This document shows, piece by piece, positions 36,401 to 50,100 of a stretch of 64,000 bases of DNA. The stretch is from Nomia melanderi. Lineage: Eukaryota; Arthropoda; Insecta; Hymenoptera; Halictidae. Location of the stretch: contig NC_134999.1 of the NCBI RefSeq assembly GCF_051020985.1, forward strand, positions 24,895,160-24,959,159, in the 5' to 3' direction. The notes below the pieces were generated by a model. The model saw only the letters and a program-made list of their open reading frames with translations, was not told where the DNA came from and made no database searches. Position 1 is the first letter of the stretch; each line of letters opens with the position of its first letter. A program made the translations under genes and the position numbers.

Positions 36401-38702
36401 TTTGGAAACCTGGTTTGTATAGTCTAAAGTCATTTTCGACCAAAAGTATCCCGACCTTCCCATCGGTCTGCCGTATGTAGCCTTGGTTCCTATGAGACCT
36501 CGCCCTGGAGTCCCATCACTGCTAAGTCAAATGGCTACCCCCGACCTTCCTGGCAATTCTGGCCGACGGAATCCAAGTTTTCCACTTTGGAAACCTGGTT
36601 TGTATAGTCTAAAGTCAATTTCGACCAAAAGTATCCCGACCTTCCCATCGGTCCGCCGGATGTAGCTTTGGTCCCTATGAGACCTCGTCCTGGAGTCCCA
36701 TCACTGCTAAGTCAAATGGCTACCCGCGACCTTCATGGGAATTCTGGCCGACGGAATCCAAGTTTTACACTTTGGCAACCTGGATTGTATAGTGTAAAGT
36801 CAATTTCGACCAAAAGTATCCCGACCTTCCCATCGGTCAGCCGGATGTAGCCTTGGTTCCTATGAGACCTCGCCCTGGAGTCCCATCACTGCTAAGTCAA
36901 ATGGCTACCCCCGGCCTTCCTGGCAATTCTGGCCGACGGAATCCAAGTTTTCCACTTTGTAAACCTGGTTTGTATAGTCTAAAGTCATTTTCGACCAAAA
37001 GTATCCCGACCTTCCCATCGGTCTGCCGGATGTAGCCTTGGTTCCTATGAGACCTCGCCCTGGAGTCCCATCACTGCTAAGTCAAATGGCTACCCCCGGC
37101 CTTCCTGGCAATTCTGGCCGACGGAATCCAAGTTTTCCACTTTGGAAACCTGGTTTGTATAGTCTAAAGTCAATTTCGACCAAAAGTATCCCGACCTTCC
37201 CATCGGTCAGCCGGATGTAGCTTTGGTCCCTATGAGACCTCGTCCTGGAGTCGCATCACTGCTAAGTCAAATGGCTACCCCCGGCCTTCCTGGCAATTCT
37301 GGCCGACGGAATCCAAGTTTTCCACTTTGTAAACCTGGTTTGTATAGTCTAAAGTCATTTTCGACCAAAAGTATCCCGACCTTCCCATCGGTCTGCCGGA
37401 TGTAGCCTTGGTTCCTATGAGACCTCGCCCTGGAGTCCTATCACTGCTAAGTCAAATGGCTACCCCCGGCCTTCCTGGCAATTCTGGCCGACGGAATCCA
37501 CGTTTTCCACTTTGGAAACCTGGTTTGTATAGTCTAAAGTCAATTTCGACCAAAAGTATCCCGACCTTCCCATCGGTCAGCCGGATGTAGCTTTGGTCCC
37601 TATGAGACCTCGTCCTGGAGTCGCATCACTGCTAAGTCAAATGGCTACCCCCGGCCTTCCTGGCAATTCTGGCCGACGGAATCCAAGTTTTAGACTTTGG
37701 AAACCTGGATTGAATAGTCTAAAGTCAATTTCGACCAAAAGTATCCCGACCTTCCCATCGGTCCGCCGGATGTAGCTTTGGTCCATATGAGACCTCGTCC
37801 TGGGGTCCCATCACTGCTTAGTCAAATGGCTACCCCCGGCCTTCCTGGCAATTCTGGCCGACGGAATCCAAGTTTTCCACTTTGGAAACCTGGTTTGTAT
37901 AGTCTAAAGTCATTTTCGACCAAAAGTATCCCGACCTTCCCATCGGTCTGCCGTATGTAGCCTTGGTTCCTATGAGACCTCGCCCTGGAGTCCCATCACT
38001 GCTAAGTCAAATGGCTACCCCCGACCTTCCTGGCAATTCTGGCCGACGGAATCCAAGTTTTCCACTTTGGAAACCTGGTTTGTATAGTCTAAAGTCAATT
38101 TCGACCAAAAGTATCCCGACCTTCCCATCGGTCCGCCGGATGTAGCTTTGGTCCCTATGAGACCTCGTCCTGGAGTCCCATCACTGCTAAGTCAAATGGC
38201 TACCCCCGGCCTTCCTGGCAATTCTGGCCGACGGAATCCAAGTTTTCCGCTTTGGAAACCTGGTTTGTATAGTGTAAAGTCAATTTCGACCAAAAGTATC
38301 CCGACCTTCCCATCGGTCCGCCGGATGTAGCTTTGGTCCCTATGAGACCTCGTCCTGGAGTCCCATCACTGCTAAGTCAAATGGCTACACCCGGCCTTCC
38401 TGGCAATTGTGGCCGACGGAATCCAAGTTTTACACTTTGGAAACCTGGATTGAATAGTCTAAAGTCGATTTCGACCAAAAGTATCCCGACTTTCCCATCG
38501 GTCAGCCGGATGTAGCTTTGGTCCCTATGAGACTTCGTCCTGGAGTCCCATCACTGCTAAGTCAAATGGCTACCCCCGACCTTCCTGCGAATTCTGGCCG
38601 ACGGAATCCAAGTTTTCCACTTTGGAAACCTGGATTGAATAGTCTAAAGTCAATTTCGACCAAAAGTATCCCGACCTTCCCATCGGTCCGCCGGATGTAG
38701 CT

Positions 38703-40182
38703 TTGGTCCCTATGAGACCTCGTCCTGGAGTCCCATCACTGCTAAGTCAAAAGGCTACCCCCGGCCTTCCTGGCAATTCTGGCCGACGGAATCCAAGTTT
38801 TCCACTTTGGAAACCTGATTTCTATAGTCTGAAGTCAATTTCGACCAAAAGTATCCCATCCTTCTCATCGGTCAGTCGGATGTAGCCTTGGTCGCTATGA
38901 GACCTTGTCCTGGAGTCCCATCACTGCTAAGTTAAATGGCTACCCCCGACCTTCCTGCGAATTCTGGCCGACGGAATCCAAGTTTTACACTTTGGCAACC
39001 TGGATTGTATAGTCTAAAGTCATTTTCGACCAAAAGTATCCCGACCTTCCCATCGGTCAGTCGGATGTAGCCTTGGTAGCTATGAGATCTCGTCATGGAG
39101 TCCCATCACTGCTAAGTCAAATGGCTACCCGCGACCTTCATGGGAATTCTGGCCGACGGAATCCAAGTTTTACACTTTGGCAACCTGGATTGTATAGTCT
39201 AAAGTCAATTTCGACCAAAAGTATCCCGACCTTCCCATCGGTCAGCCGGATGTAGCCTTGGTTCCTATGAGACCTCGATCTGGAGTCCCATCACTGCTAA
39301 GTCAAATGGCTACCCCCGGCCTTCCTGGCAATTCTGGCCGACGGAATCCAAGTTTTCCACTTTGTAAACCTGGTTTGTATAGTCTAAAGTCATTTTCGAC
39401 CAAAAGTATCCCGACCTTCCCATCGGTCTGCCGGATGTAGCCTTGGTTCCTATGAGACCTCGCCCTGGAGTCCCATCACTGCTAATTCAAATGGCTACCC
39501 CCGGCCTTCCTGGCAATTCTGGCCGACGGAATCCAAGTTTTCCACTTTGGAAACCTGGTTTGTATAGTCTAAAGTCAATTTCGACCAAAAGTATCCCGAC
39601 CTTCCCATCGGTCAGCCGGATGTAGCTTTGGTCCCTATGAGACCTCGTCCTGGAGTCGCATCACTGCTAAGTCAAATGGCTACCCCGGCCTTCCTGGCAA
39701 TTCTGGCCGACGGAATCCAAGTTTTAGACTTTGGAAACCTGGATTGAATAGTCTAAAGTCAATTTCGATCAAAAGTATCCCGACCTTTCCATCGGTCAGC
39801 CGGATGTAGCTTTGGTCCTTATGAGACCTCGTCCTGGAGTCCCATCACTGCTAAGTCAAATGGCTACCCCCGGCCTTCCTGGCAATTCTGGCCGACGGAA
39901 TCCAAGTTTTACACTTTGGAAACCTGGATTGAATAGTCTAAAGTCAATTTCGACCAAAAGTATCCCGACCTTCCCATCGGTCAGCAGGATGTAGCTTTGG
40001 TCCCTATGAGACCTCGTCCTGGAGTTCCATCACTGCTAAGTCAAATGGCTACCCCCGGCCTTCCTGGCAATTCTGGCCGACGGAATCCAAGTTTTCCACT
40101 TTGGAAACCTGGTTTGTATAGTCTAAAGTCAATTTCGACCAAAAGTATCCCGACCTTCCCATCGCTCAGGCAGATGTAGCTT
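38703..40182 (+). repeat. Eight-unit satellite block, copy A of a long-range pair
   Basis: This series of variants recurs at 52,945-54,423: TCAAAAGGCTAC, the CGTCATGGAG unit, the GCTAATTCAAATGG unit, the unit with the TACCCCGG deletion, and the GTCCTTATGAG unit. Part of it also recurs at 44,622-45,545. Confidence 0.85.
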
Positions 40183-43100
40183 TGGTCCCTATGAGACCTC
40201 GTCCTGGAGTCCCATCACTGCTAAGTCAAATGGCTACCCCCGGCCTTCTTGGCAATTCTGGCCGACGGAATCCAAGTTTTCCACTTTGGAAACCTGGTTT
40301 GTATAGTCTAAAGTCAATTTCGACCAAAAGTATCCCGACCTTCCCATCGGTCAGCCGGATGTAGCTTTGGTCCCTATGAGACCTCGTCCTGGAGTCGCAT
40401 CACTGCTAAGTCAAATGGCTACCCCCGGCCTTCCTGGCAATTCTGGCCGACGGAATCCAAGTTTTAGACTTTGGAAACCTGGATTGAATAGTCTAAAGTC
40501 AATTTCGACCAAAAGTATCCCGACCTTCCCATCGGTCCGCCGGATGTAGCTTTGGTCCCTATGAGACCTCGTCCTGGGGTCCCATCACTGCTTAGTCAAA
40601 TGGCTACCCCCGGCCTTCCTGGCAATTCTGGCCGACGGAATCCAAGTTTTCCACTTTGGAAACCTGGTTTGTATAGTCTAAAGTCATTTTCGACCAAAAG
40701 TATCCCGACCTTCCCATCGGTCTGCCGTATGTAGCCTTGGTTCCTATGAGACCTCGCCCTGGAGTCCCATCACTGCTAAGTCAAATGGCTACCCCCGACC
40801 TTCCTGGCAATTCTGGCCGACGGAATCCAAGTTTTCCACTTTGGAAACCTGGTTTGTATAGTCTAAAGTCAATTTCGACCAAAAGTATCCCGACCTTCCC
40901 ATCGGTCCGCCGGATGTAGCTTTGGTCCCTATGAGACCTCGTCCTGGAGTCCCATCACTGCTAAGTCAAATGGCTACCCCCGGCCTTCCTGGCAATTCTG
41001 GCCGACGGAATCCAAGTTTTCCGCTTTGGAAACCTGGTTTGTATAGTGTAAAGTCAATTTCGACCAAAAGTATCCCGACCTTCCCATCGGTCCGCCGGAT
41101 GTAGCTTTGGTCCCTATGAGACCTCGTCCTGGAGTCCCATCACTGCTAAGTCAAATGGCTACACCCGGCCTTCCTGGCAATTGTGGCCGACGGAATCCAA
41201 GTTTTACACTTTGGAAACCTGGATTGAATAGTCTAAAGTCGATTTCGACCAAAAGTATCCCGACTTTCCCATCGGTCAGCCGGATGTAGCTTTGGTCCCT
41301 ATGAGACTTCGTCCTGGAGTCCCATCACTGCTAAGTCAAATGGCTACCCCCGACCTTCCTGCGAATTCTGGCCGACGGAATCCAAGTTTTCCACTTTGGA
41401 AACCTGGATTGAATAGTCTAAAGTCAATTTCGACCAAAAGTATCCCGACCTTCCCATCGGTCAGCCGGATGTAGCTTTGGTCCCTATGAGACCTGGTCCT
41501 GGAGTCCCATCACTGCTAAGTCAAATGGCTACCCCCGGCCTTCCTGGCAATTCTGGCCGACGGAATCCAAGTTTTAGACTTTGGAAACCTGGTTTGTATA
41601 GTCTAAAGTCAATTTCGACCAAAAGTATCCCGACCTTCCCATCGCTCAGGCAGATGTAGCTTTGGTCCCTATGAGACCTCGTCCTGGAGTCCCATCACTG
41701 CTAAGTCAAATGGCTACCCCCGGCCTTCCTGGCAATTCTGGCCGACGGAATCCAAGTTTTCCACTTTGGAAACCTGATTTGTATAGTCTAAAGTCAATTT
41801 CGACCAAAAGTATCCCGACCTTCCCATCGGTCCGCCGGATGTAGCTTTGGTCCCTATGAGACCTCGTCCTGGAGTCCCATCACTGCTAAGTCAAAAGGCT
41901 ACCCCCGGCCTTCCTGGCAATTCTGGCCGACGGAATCCAAGTTTTCCACTTTGGAAACCTGATTTCTATAGTCTGAAGTCAATTTCGACCAAAAGTATCC
42001 CATCCTTCTCATCGGTCAGTCGGATGTAGCCTTGGTCGCTATGAGACCTTGTCCTGGAGTCCCATCACTGCTAAGTTAAATGGCTACCCCCGACCTTCCT
42101 GCGAATTCTGGCCGACGGAATCCAAGTTTTACACTTTGGCAACCTGGATTGTATAGTCTAAAGTCATTTTCGACCAAAAGTATCCCGACCTTCCCATCGG
42201 TCAGCCGGATGTAGCTTTGGTCCCTATGAGACCTCGTCCTGGAGTCGCATCACTGCTAAGTCAAATGGCTACCCCCGGCCTTCCTGGCAATTCTGGCCGA
42301 CGGAATCCAAGTTTTAGACTTTGGAAACCTGGATTGAATAGTCTAAAGTCAATTTCGACCAAAAGTATCCCGACCTTCCCATCGGTCCGCCGGATGTAGC
42401 TTTGGTCCCTATGAGACCTCGTCCTGGGGTCCCATCACTGCTTAGTCAAATGGCTACCCCCGGCCTTCCTGGCAATGCTGGCCGACGGAATCCAAGTTTT
42501 CCACTTTGGAAACCTGGTTTGTATAGTCTAAAGTCATTTTCGACCAAAAGTATCCCGACCTTCCCATCGGTCTGCCGTATGTAGCCTTGGTTCCTATGAG
42601 ACCTCGCCCTGGAGTCCCATCACTGCTAAGTCAAATGGCTACCCCCGACCTTCCTGGCAATTCTGGCCGACGGAATCCAAGTTTTCCACTTTGGAAACCT
42701 GGTTTGTATAGTCTAAAGTCAATTTCGACCAAAAGTATCCCGACCTTCCCATCGGTCCGCCGGATGTAGCTTTGGTCCCTATGAGACCTCGTCCTGGAGT
42801 CCCATCACTGCTAAGTCAAATGGCTACCCGCGACCTTCATGGGAATTCTGGCCGACGGAATCCAAGTTTTACACTTTGGCAACCTGGATTGTATAGTCTA
42901 AAGTCAATTTCGACCAAAAGTATCCCGACCTTCCCATCGGTCAGCCGGATGTAGCCTTGGTTCCTATGAGACCTCGCCCTGGAGTCCCATCACTGCTAAG
43001 TCAAATGGCTACCCCCGGCCTTCCTGGCAATTCTGGCCGACGGAATCCAAGTTTTCCACTTTGTAAACCTGGTTTGTATAGTCTAAAGTCATTTTCGACC

Positions 43101-46100
43101 AAAAGTATCCCGACCTTCCCATCGGTCTGCCGGATGTAGCCTTGGTTCCTATGAGACCTCGCCCTGGAGTCCCATCACTGCTAAGTCAAATGGCTACCCC
43201 CGGCCTTCCTGGCAATTCTGGCCGACGGAATCCAAGTTTTCCACTTTGGAAACCTGGTTTGTATAGTCTAAAGTCAATTTCGACCAAAAGTATCCCGACC
43301 TTCCCATCGGTCAGCCGGATGTAGCTTTGGTCCCTATGAGACCTCGTCCTGGAGTCGCATCACTGCTAAGTCAAATGGCTACCCCCGGCCTTCCTGGCAA
43401 TTCTGGCCGACGGAATCCAAGTTTTAGACTTTGGAAACCTGGATTGAATAGTCTAAAGTCAATTTCGACCAAAAGTATCCCGACCTTCCCATCGGTCCGC
43501 CGGATGTAGCTTTGGTCCATATGAGACCTCGTCCTGGGGTCCCATCACTGCTTAGTCAAATGGCTACCCCCGGCCTTCCTGGCAATTCTGGCCGACGGAA
43601 TCCAAGTTTTCCACTTTGGAAACCTGGTTTGTATAGTCTAAAGTCATTTTCGACCAAAAGTATCCCGACCTTCCCATCGGTCTGCCGTATGTAGCCTTGG
43701 TTCCTATGAGACCTCGCCCTGGAGTCCCATCACTGCTAAGTCAAATGGCTACCCCCGACCTTCCTGGCAATTCTGGCCGACGGAATCCAAGTTTTCCACT
43801 TTGGAAACCTGGTTTGTATAGTCTAAAGTCAATTTCGACCAAAAGTATCCCGACCTTCCCATCGGTCCGCCGGATGTAGCTTTGGTCCCTATGAGACCTC
43901 GTCCTGGAGTCCCATCACTGCTAAGTCAAATGGCTACCCCCGGCCTTCCTGGCAATTCTGGCCGACGGAATCCAAGTTTTAGACTTTGGAAACCTGGTTT
44001 GTATAGTCTAAAGTCAATTTCGACCAAAAGTATCCCGACCTTCCCATCGCTCAGGCAGATGTAGCTTTGGTCCCTATGAGACCTCGTCCTGGAGTCCCAT
44101 CACTGCTAAGTCAAATGGCTACCCCCGGCCTTCCTGGCAATTCTGGCCGACGGAATCCAAGTTTTCCACTTTGGAAACCTGATTTGTATAGTCTAAAGTC
44201 AATTTCGACCAAAAGTATCCCGACCTTCCCATCGGTCCGCCGGATGTAGCTTTGGTCCCTATGAGACCTCGTCCTGGAGTCCCATCACTGCTAAGTCAAA
44301 AGGCTACCCCCGGCCTTCCTGGCAATTCTGGCCGACGGAATCCAAGTTTTCCACTTTGGAAACCTGATTTCTATAGTCTGAAGTCAATTTCGACCAAAAG
44401 TATCCCATCCTTCTCATCGGTCAGTCGGATGTAGCCTTGGTCGCTATGAGACCTTGTCCTGGAGTCCCATCACTGCTAAGTTAAATGGCTACCCCCGACC
44501 TTCCTGCGAATTCTGGCCGACGGAATCCAAGTTTTACACTTTGGCAACCTGGATTGTATAGTCTAAAGTCAATTTCGACCAAAAGTATCCCGACCTTCCC
44601 ATCGGTCAGCCGGATGTAGCCTTGGTTCCTATGAGACCTCGACCTGGAGTCCCATCACTGCTAAGTCAAATGGCTACCCCCGGCCTTCCTGGCAATTCTG
44701 GCCGACGGAATCCAAGTTTTCCACTTTGTAAACCTGGTTTGTATAGTCTAAAGTCATTTTCGACCAAAAGTATCCCGACCTTCCCATCGGTCTGCCGGAT
44801 GTAGCCTTGGTTCCTATGAGACCTCGCCCTGGAGTCCCATCACTGCTAATTCAAATGGCTACCCCCGGCCTTCCTGGCAATTCTGGCCGACGGAATCCAA
44901 GTTTTCCACTTTGGAAACCTGGTTTGTATAGTCTAAAGTCAATTTCGACCAAAAGTATCCCGACCTTCCCATCGGTCAGCCGGATGTAGCTTTGGTCCCT
45001 ATGAGACCTCGTCCTGGAGTCGCATCACTGCTAAGTCAAATGGCTACCCCGGCCTTCCTGGCAATTCTGGCCGACGGAATCCAAGTTTTAGACTTTGGAA
45101 ACCTGGATTGAATAGTCTAAAGTCAATTTCGATCAAAAGTATCCCGACCTTTCCATCGGTCAGCCGGATGTAGCTTTGGTCCTTATGAGACCTCGTCCTG
45201 GAGTCCCATCACTGCTAAGTCAAATGGCTACCCCCGGCCTTCCTGGCAATTCTGGCCGACGGAATCCAAGTTTTACACTTTGGAAACCTGGATTGAATAG
45301 TCTAAAGTCAATTTCGACCAAAAGTATCCCGACCTTCCCATCGGTCAGCAGGATGTAGCTTTGGTCCCTATGAGACCTCGTCCTGGAGTTCCATCACTGC
45401 TAAGTCAAATGGCTACCCCCGGCCTTCCTGGCAATTCTGGCCGACGGAATCCAAGTTTTCCACTTTGGAAACCTGGTTTGTATAGTCTAAAGTCAATTTC
45501 GACCAAAAGTATCCCGACCTTCCCATCGCTCAGGCAGATGTAGCTTTGGTCCCTATGAGACCTCGTCCTGGAGTCCCATCACTGCTAAGTCAAATGGCTA
45601 CCCCCGGCCTTCTTGGCAATTCTGGCCGACGGAATCCAAGTTTTCCACTTTGGAAACCTGGTTTGTATAGTCTAAAGTCATTTTCGACCAAAAGTATCCC
45701 GACCTTCCCATCGGTCTGCCGGATGTAGCCTCGGTTCCTATGAGACCTCGCCCTGGAGTCCCATCACTGCTAAGTCAAATGGCTACCCCCGGCCTTCCTG
45801 GCAATTCTGGCCGACGGAATCCAAGTTTTACACTTTGGAAACCTGGTTTGTATAGTCTAAAGTCAATTTCGACCAAAAGTATCCCGACTTTCCCATCGGT
45901 CAGCCGGATGTAGCTTTGGTCCCTATGAGACCTCGTCCTGGAGTCCCATCACTGCTAAGTCAAATGGCTACCCCCGGCCTTCTTGGCAATTCTGGCCGAC
46001 GGAATCCAAGTTTTCCACTTTGGAAACCTGGTTTGTATAGTCTAAAGTCAATTTCGACCAAAAGTATCCCGACCTTCCCATCGGTCAGTCGGATGTAGCC

Positions 46101-46840
46101 TTGGTCGCTATGAGACCTTGTCCTGGAGTCCCATCACTGCGAAGTTAAATGGCTACCCCCGACCTTCCTGCGAATTCCGGCCGACGGAATTCAAGTTTTA
46201 GACTTTGGAAACCTGGATTGAATAGTCTAAAGTCGATTTCGACCAAAAGTATCCCGACTTTCCCATCGGTCAGCCAGATGTAGCTTTGGTCCCTATGAGA
46301 CTTCGTCCTGGAGTCCCATCACTGCTAAGTCAAATGGCTACCCCCGGCCTTCCTGGCAATTCTGGCCGACGGAATCCAAGTTTTACACTTTGGAAACCTG
46401 GTTTGTATAGTCTAAAGTCATTTTCGACCAAAAGTATCCCGACCTTCCCATCGGTCTGCCGGATGTAGCCTTGGTTCCTATGAGACCTCGCCCTGGAGTC
46501 CCATCACTGCTAAGTCAAATGGCTACCCCCGGCCTTCCTGGCAATTCTGGCCGACGGAATCCAAGTTTTCCACTTTGGAAACCTGGTTTGTATAGTCTAA
46601 AGTCAATTTCGACCAAAAGTATCCCGACCTTCCCATCGATCCGCCGGATGTAGCTTTGGTCCCTATGAGACCTCGTCCTGGAGTCGCATCACTGCTAAGT
46701 CAAATGGCTACCCCCGGCCTTCCTGGCAATTGTGGCCGACGGAATCCAAGTTTTCCACTTTGGAAACCTGGTTTGTATAGTCTAAAGTCAATTTCGACCA
46801 AAAGTATCCCGACCTTCCCATCGGTCCGCCGGATGTAGCT

Positions 46841-49800
46841 TTGGTCCCTATGAGACCTCGTCCTGGAGTCCCATCACTGCTAAGTCAAATGGCTACCCCC
46901 GGCCTTCCTGGCAATTCTGGCCGACGGAATCCAAGTTTTCCGCTTTGGAAACCTGGTTTGTATAGTGTAAAGTCAATTTCGACCAAAAGTATCCCGACCT
47001 TCCCATCGGTCCGCCGGATGTAGCTTTGGTCCCTATGAGACCTCGTCCTGGAGTCCCATCACTGCTAAGTCAAATGGCTACACCCGGCCTTCCTGGCAAT
47101 TGTGGCCGACGGAATCCAAGTTTTACACTTTGGAAACCTGGTTTGTATAGTCTAAAGTCAATTTCGACCAAAAGTATCCCGACCTTCCCATCGCTCAGGC
47201 AGATGTAGCTTTGGTCCCTATGAGACCTCGTCCTGGAGTCCCATCACTGCTAAGTCAAATGGCTACCCCCGGCCTTCCTGGCAATTCTGGCCGACGGAAT
47301 CCAAGTTTTACACTTTGGAAACCTGGTTTGTATAGTCTAAAGTCATTTTCGACCAAAAGTATCCCGACCTTCCCATCGGTCTGCCGGATGTAGCCTTGGT
47401 TCCTATGAGACCTCGCCCTGGAGTCCCATCACTGCTAAGTCAAATGGCTACCCCCGGCCTTCCTGGCAATTCTGGCCGACGGAATCCAAGTTTTCCACTT
47501 TGGAAACCTGGTTTGTATAGTCTAAAGTCAATTTCGACCAAAAGTATCCCGACCTTCCCATCGATCCGCCGGATGTAGCTTTGGTCCCTATGAGACCTCG
47601 TCCTGGAGTCGCATCACTGCTAAGTCAAATGGCTACCCCCGGCCTTCCTGGCAATTCTGGCCGACGGAATCCAAGTTTTCCGCTTTGGAAACCTGATTTC
47701 TATAGTCTGAAGTCAATTTCGACTAAAAGTATCCCGACCTTCCCATCGGTCCGCCGGATGTAGCTTTGGTCCCTATGAGACCTCGTCCTGGAGTCCCATC
47801 ACTGCTAAGTTAAATGGCTACCCCCGACCTTCCTGCGAATTCTGGCCGACGGAATCCAAGTTTTACACTTTGGCAACCTGGATTGTATAGTCTAAAGTCA
47901 TTTTCGACCAAAAGTATCCCGACCTTCCCATCGGTCAGTCGGATGTAGCCTTGGTAGCTATGAGATCTCGTCCTGGAGTCCCATCACTGCTAAGTCAAAT
48001 GGCTACCCGCGACCTTCATGGGAATTCTGGCCGACGGAATCCAAGTTTTACACTTTGGCAACCTGGATTGTATAGTCTAAAGTCAATTTCGACCAAAAGT
48101 ATCCCGACCTTCCCATCGGTCAGCCGGATGTAGCCTTGGTTCCTATGAGACCTCGCCCTGGAGTCCCATCACTGCTAAGTCAAATGGCTACCCCCGGCCT
48201 TCCTGGCAATTCTGGCCGACGGAATCCAAGTTTTCCACTTTGGAAACCTGGTTTGTATAGTCTAAAGTCAATTTCGACCAAAAGTATCCCGACCTTCCCA
48301 TCGGTCAGCCGGATGTAGCTTTGGTCCCTATGAGACCTCGTCCTGGAGTCGCATCACTGCTAAGTCAAATGGCTACCCCCGGCCTTCCTGGCAATTCTGG
48401 CCGACGGAATCCAAGTTTTAGACTTTGGAAACCTGGATTGAATAGTCTAAAGTCAATTTCGACCAAAAGTATCCCGACCTTCCCATCGGTCCGCCGGATG
48501 TAGCTTTGGTCCCTATGAGACCTCGTCCTGGGGTCCCATCACTGCTTAGTCAAATGGCTACCCCCGGCCTTCCTGGCAATTCTGGCCGACGGAATCCAAG
48601 TTTTCCACTTTGGAAACCTGGTTTGTATAGTCTAAAGTCATTTTCGACCAAAAGTATCCCGACCTTCCCATCGGTCTGCCGTATGTAGCCTTGGTTCCTA
48701 TGAGACCTCGCCCTGGAGTCCCATCACTGCTAAGTCAAATGGCTACCCCCGACCTTCCTGGCAATTCTGGCCGACGGAATCCAAGTTTTCCACTTTGGAA
48801 ACCTGGTTTGTATAGTCTAAAGTCAATTTCGACCAAAAGTATCCCGACCTTCCCATCGGTCCGCCGGATGTAGCTTTGGTCCCTATGAGACCTCGTCCTG
48901 GAGTCCCATCACTGCTAAGTCAAATGGCTACCCCCGGCCTTCCTGGCAATTCTGGCCGACGGAATCCAAGTTTTCCGCTTTGGAAACCTGGTTTGTATAG
49001 TGTAAAGTCAATTTCGACCAAAAGTATCCCGACCTTCCCATCGGTCCGCCGGATGTAGCTTTGGTCCCTATGAGACCTCGTCCTGGAGTCCCATCACTGC
49101 TAAGTCAAATGGCTACACCCGGCCTTCCTGGCAATTGTGGCCGACGGAATCCAAGTTTTACACTTTGGAAACCTGGTTTGTATAGTCTAAAGTCAATTTC
49201 GACCAAAAGTATCCCGACCTTCCCATCGCTCAGGCAGATGTAGCTTTGGTCCCTATGAGACCTCGTCCTGGAGTCCCATCACTGCTAAGTCAAATGGCTA
49301 CCCCCGGCCTTCCTGGCAATTCTGGCCGACGGAATCCAAGTTTTACACTTTGGAAACCTGGTTTGTATAGTCTAAAGTCATTTTCGACCAAAAGTATCCC
49401 GACCTTCCCATCGGTCTGCCGGATGTAGCCTTGGTTCCTATGAGACCTCGCCCTGGAGTCCCATCACTGCTAAGTCAAATGGCTACCCCCGGCCTTCCTG
49501 GCAATTCTGGCCGACGGAATCCAAGTTTTCCACTTTGGAAACCTGGTTTGTATAGTCTAAAGTCAATTTCGACCAAAAGTATCCCGACCTTCCCATCGAT
49601 CCGCCGGATGTAGCTTTGGTCCCTATGAGACCTCGTCCTGGAGTCGCATCACTGCTAAGTCAAATGGCTACCCCCGGCCTTCCTGGCAATTCTGGCCGAC
49701 GGAATCCAAGTTTTCCGCTTTGGAAACCTGATTTCTATAGTCTGAAGTCAATTTCGACTAAAAGTATCCCGACCTTCCCATCGGTCCGCCGGATGTAGCT

Positions 49801-50100
49801 TTGGTCCCTATGAGACCTCGTCCTGGAGTCCCATCACTGCTAAGTTAAATGGCTACCCCCGACCTTCCTGCGAATTCTGGCCGACGGAATCCAAGTTTTA
49901 CACTTTGGCAACCTGGATTGTATAGTCTAAAGTCATTTTCGACCAAAAGTATCCCGACCTTCCCATCGGTCAGTCGGATGTAGCCTTGGTAGCTATGAGA
50001 TCTCGTCCTGGAGTCCCATCACTGCTAAGTCAAATGGCTACCCGCGACCTTCATGGGAATTCTGGCCGACGGAATCCAAGTTTTACACTTTGGCAACCTG
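46841..50100 (+). repeat. Tandem duplication of an 11-unit satellite block
   Basis: Units beginning at 46,841, 47,026, 47,211, 47,396, 47,581, 47,766 and 47,951 recur 2,035 bp (11 units) later at 48,876 through 49,986 with the same diagnostic variants (TATAGTGTAAAG, GGCAATTGTGG, CATCGATCCG, CTGATTTCTATAG, TTGGTAGCTATGAGATC). The copies diverge at the end of the seventh unit. Confidence 0.8.
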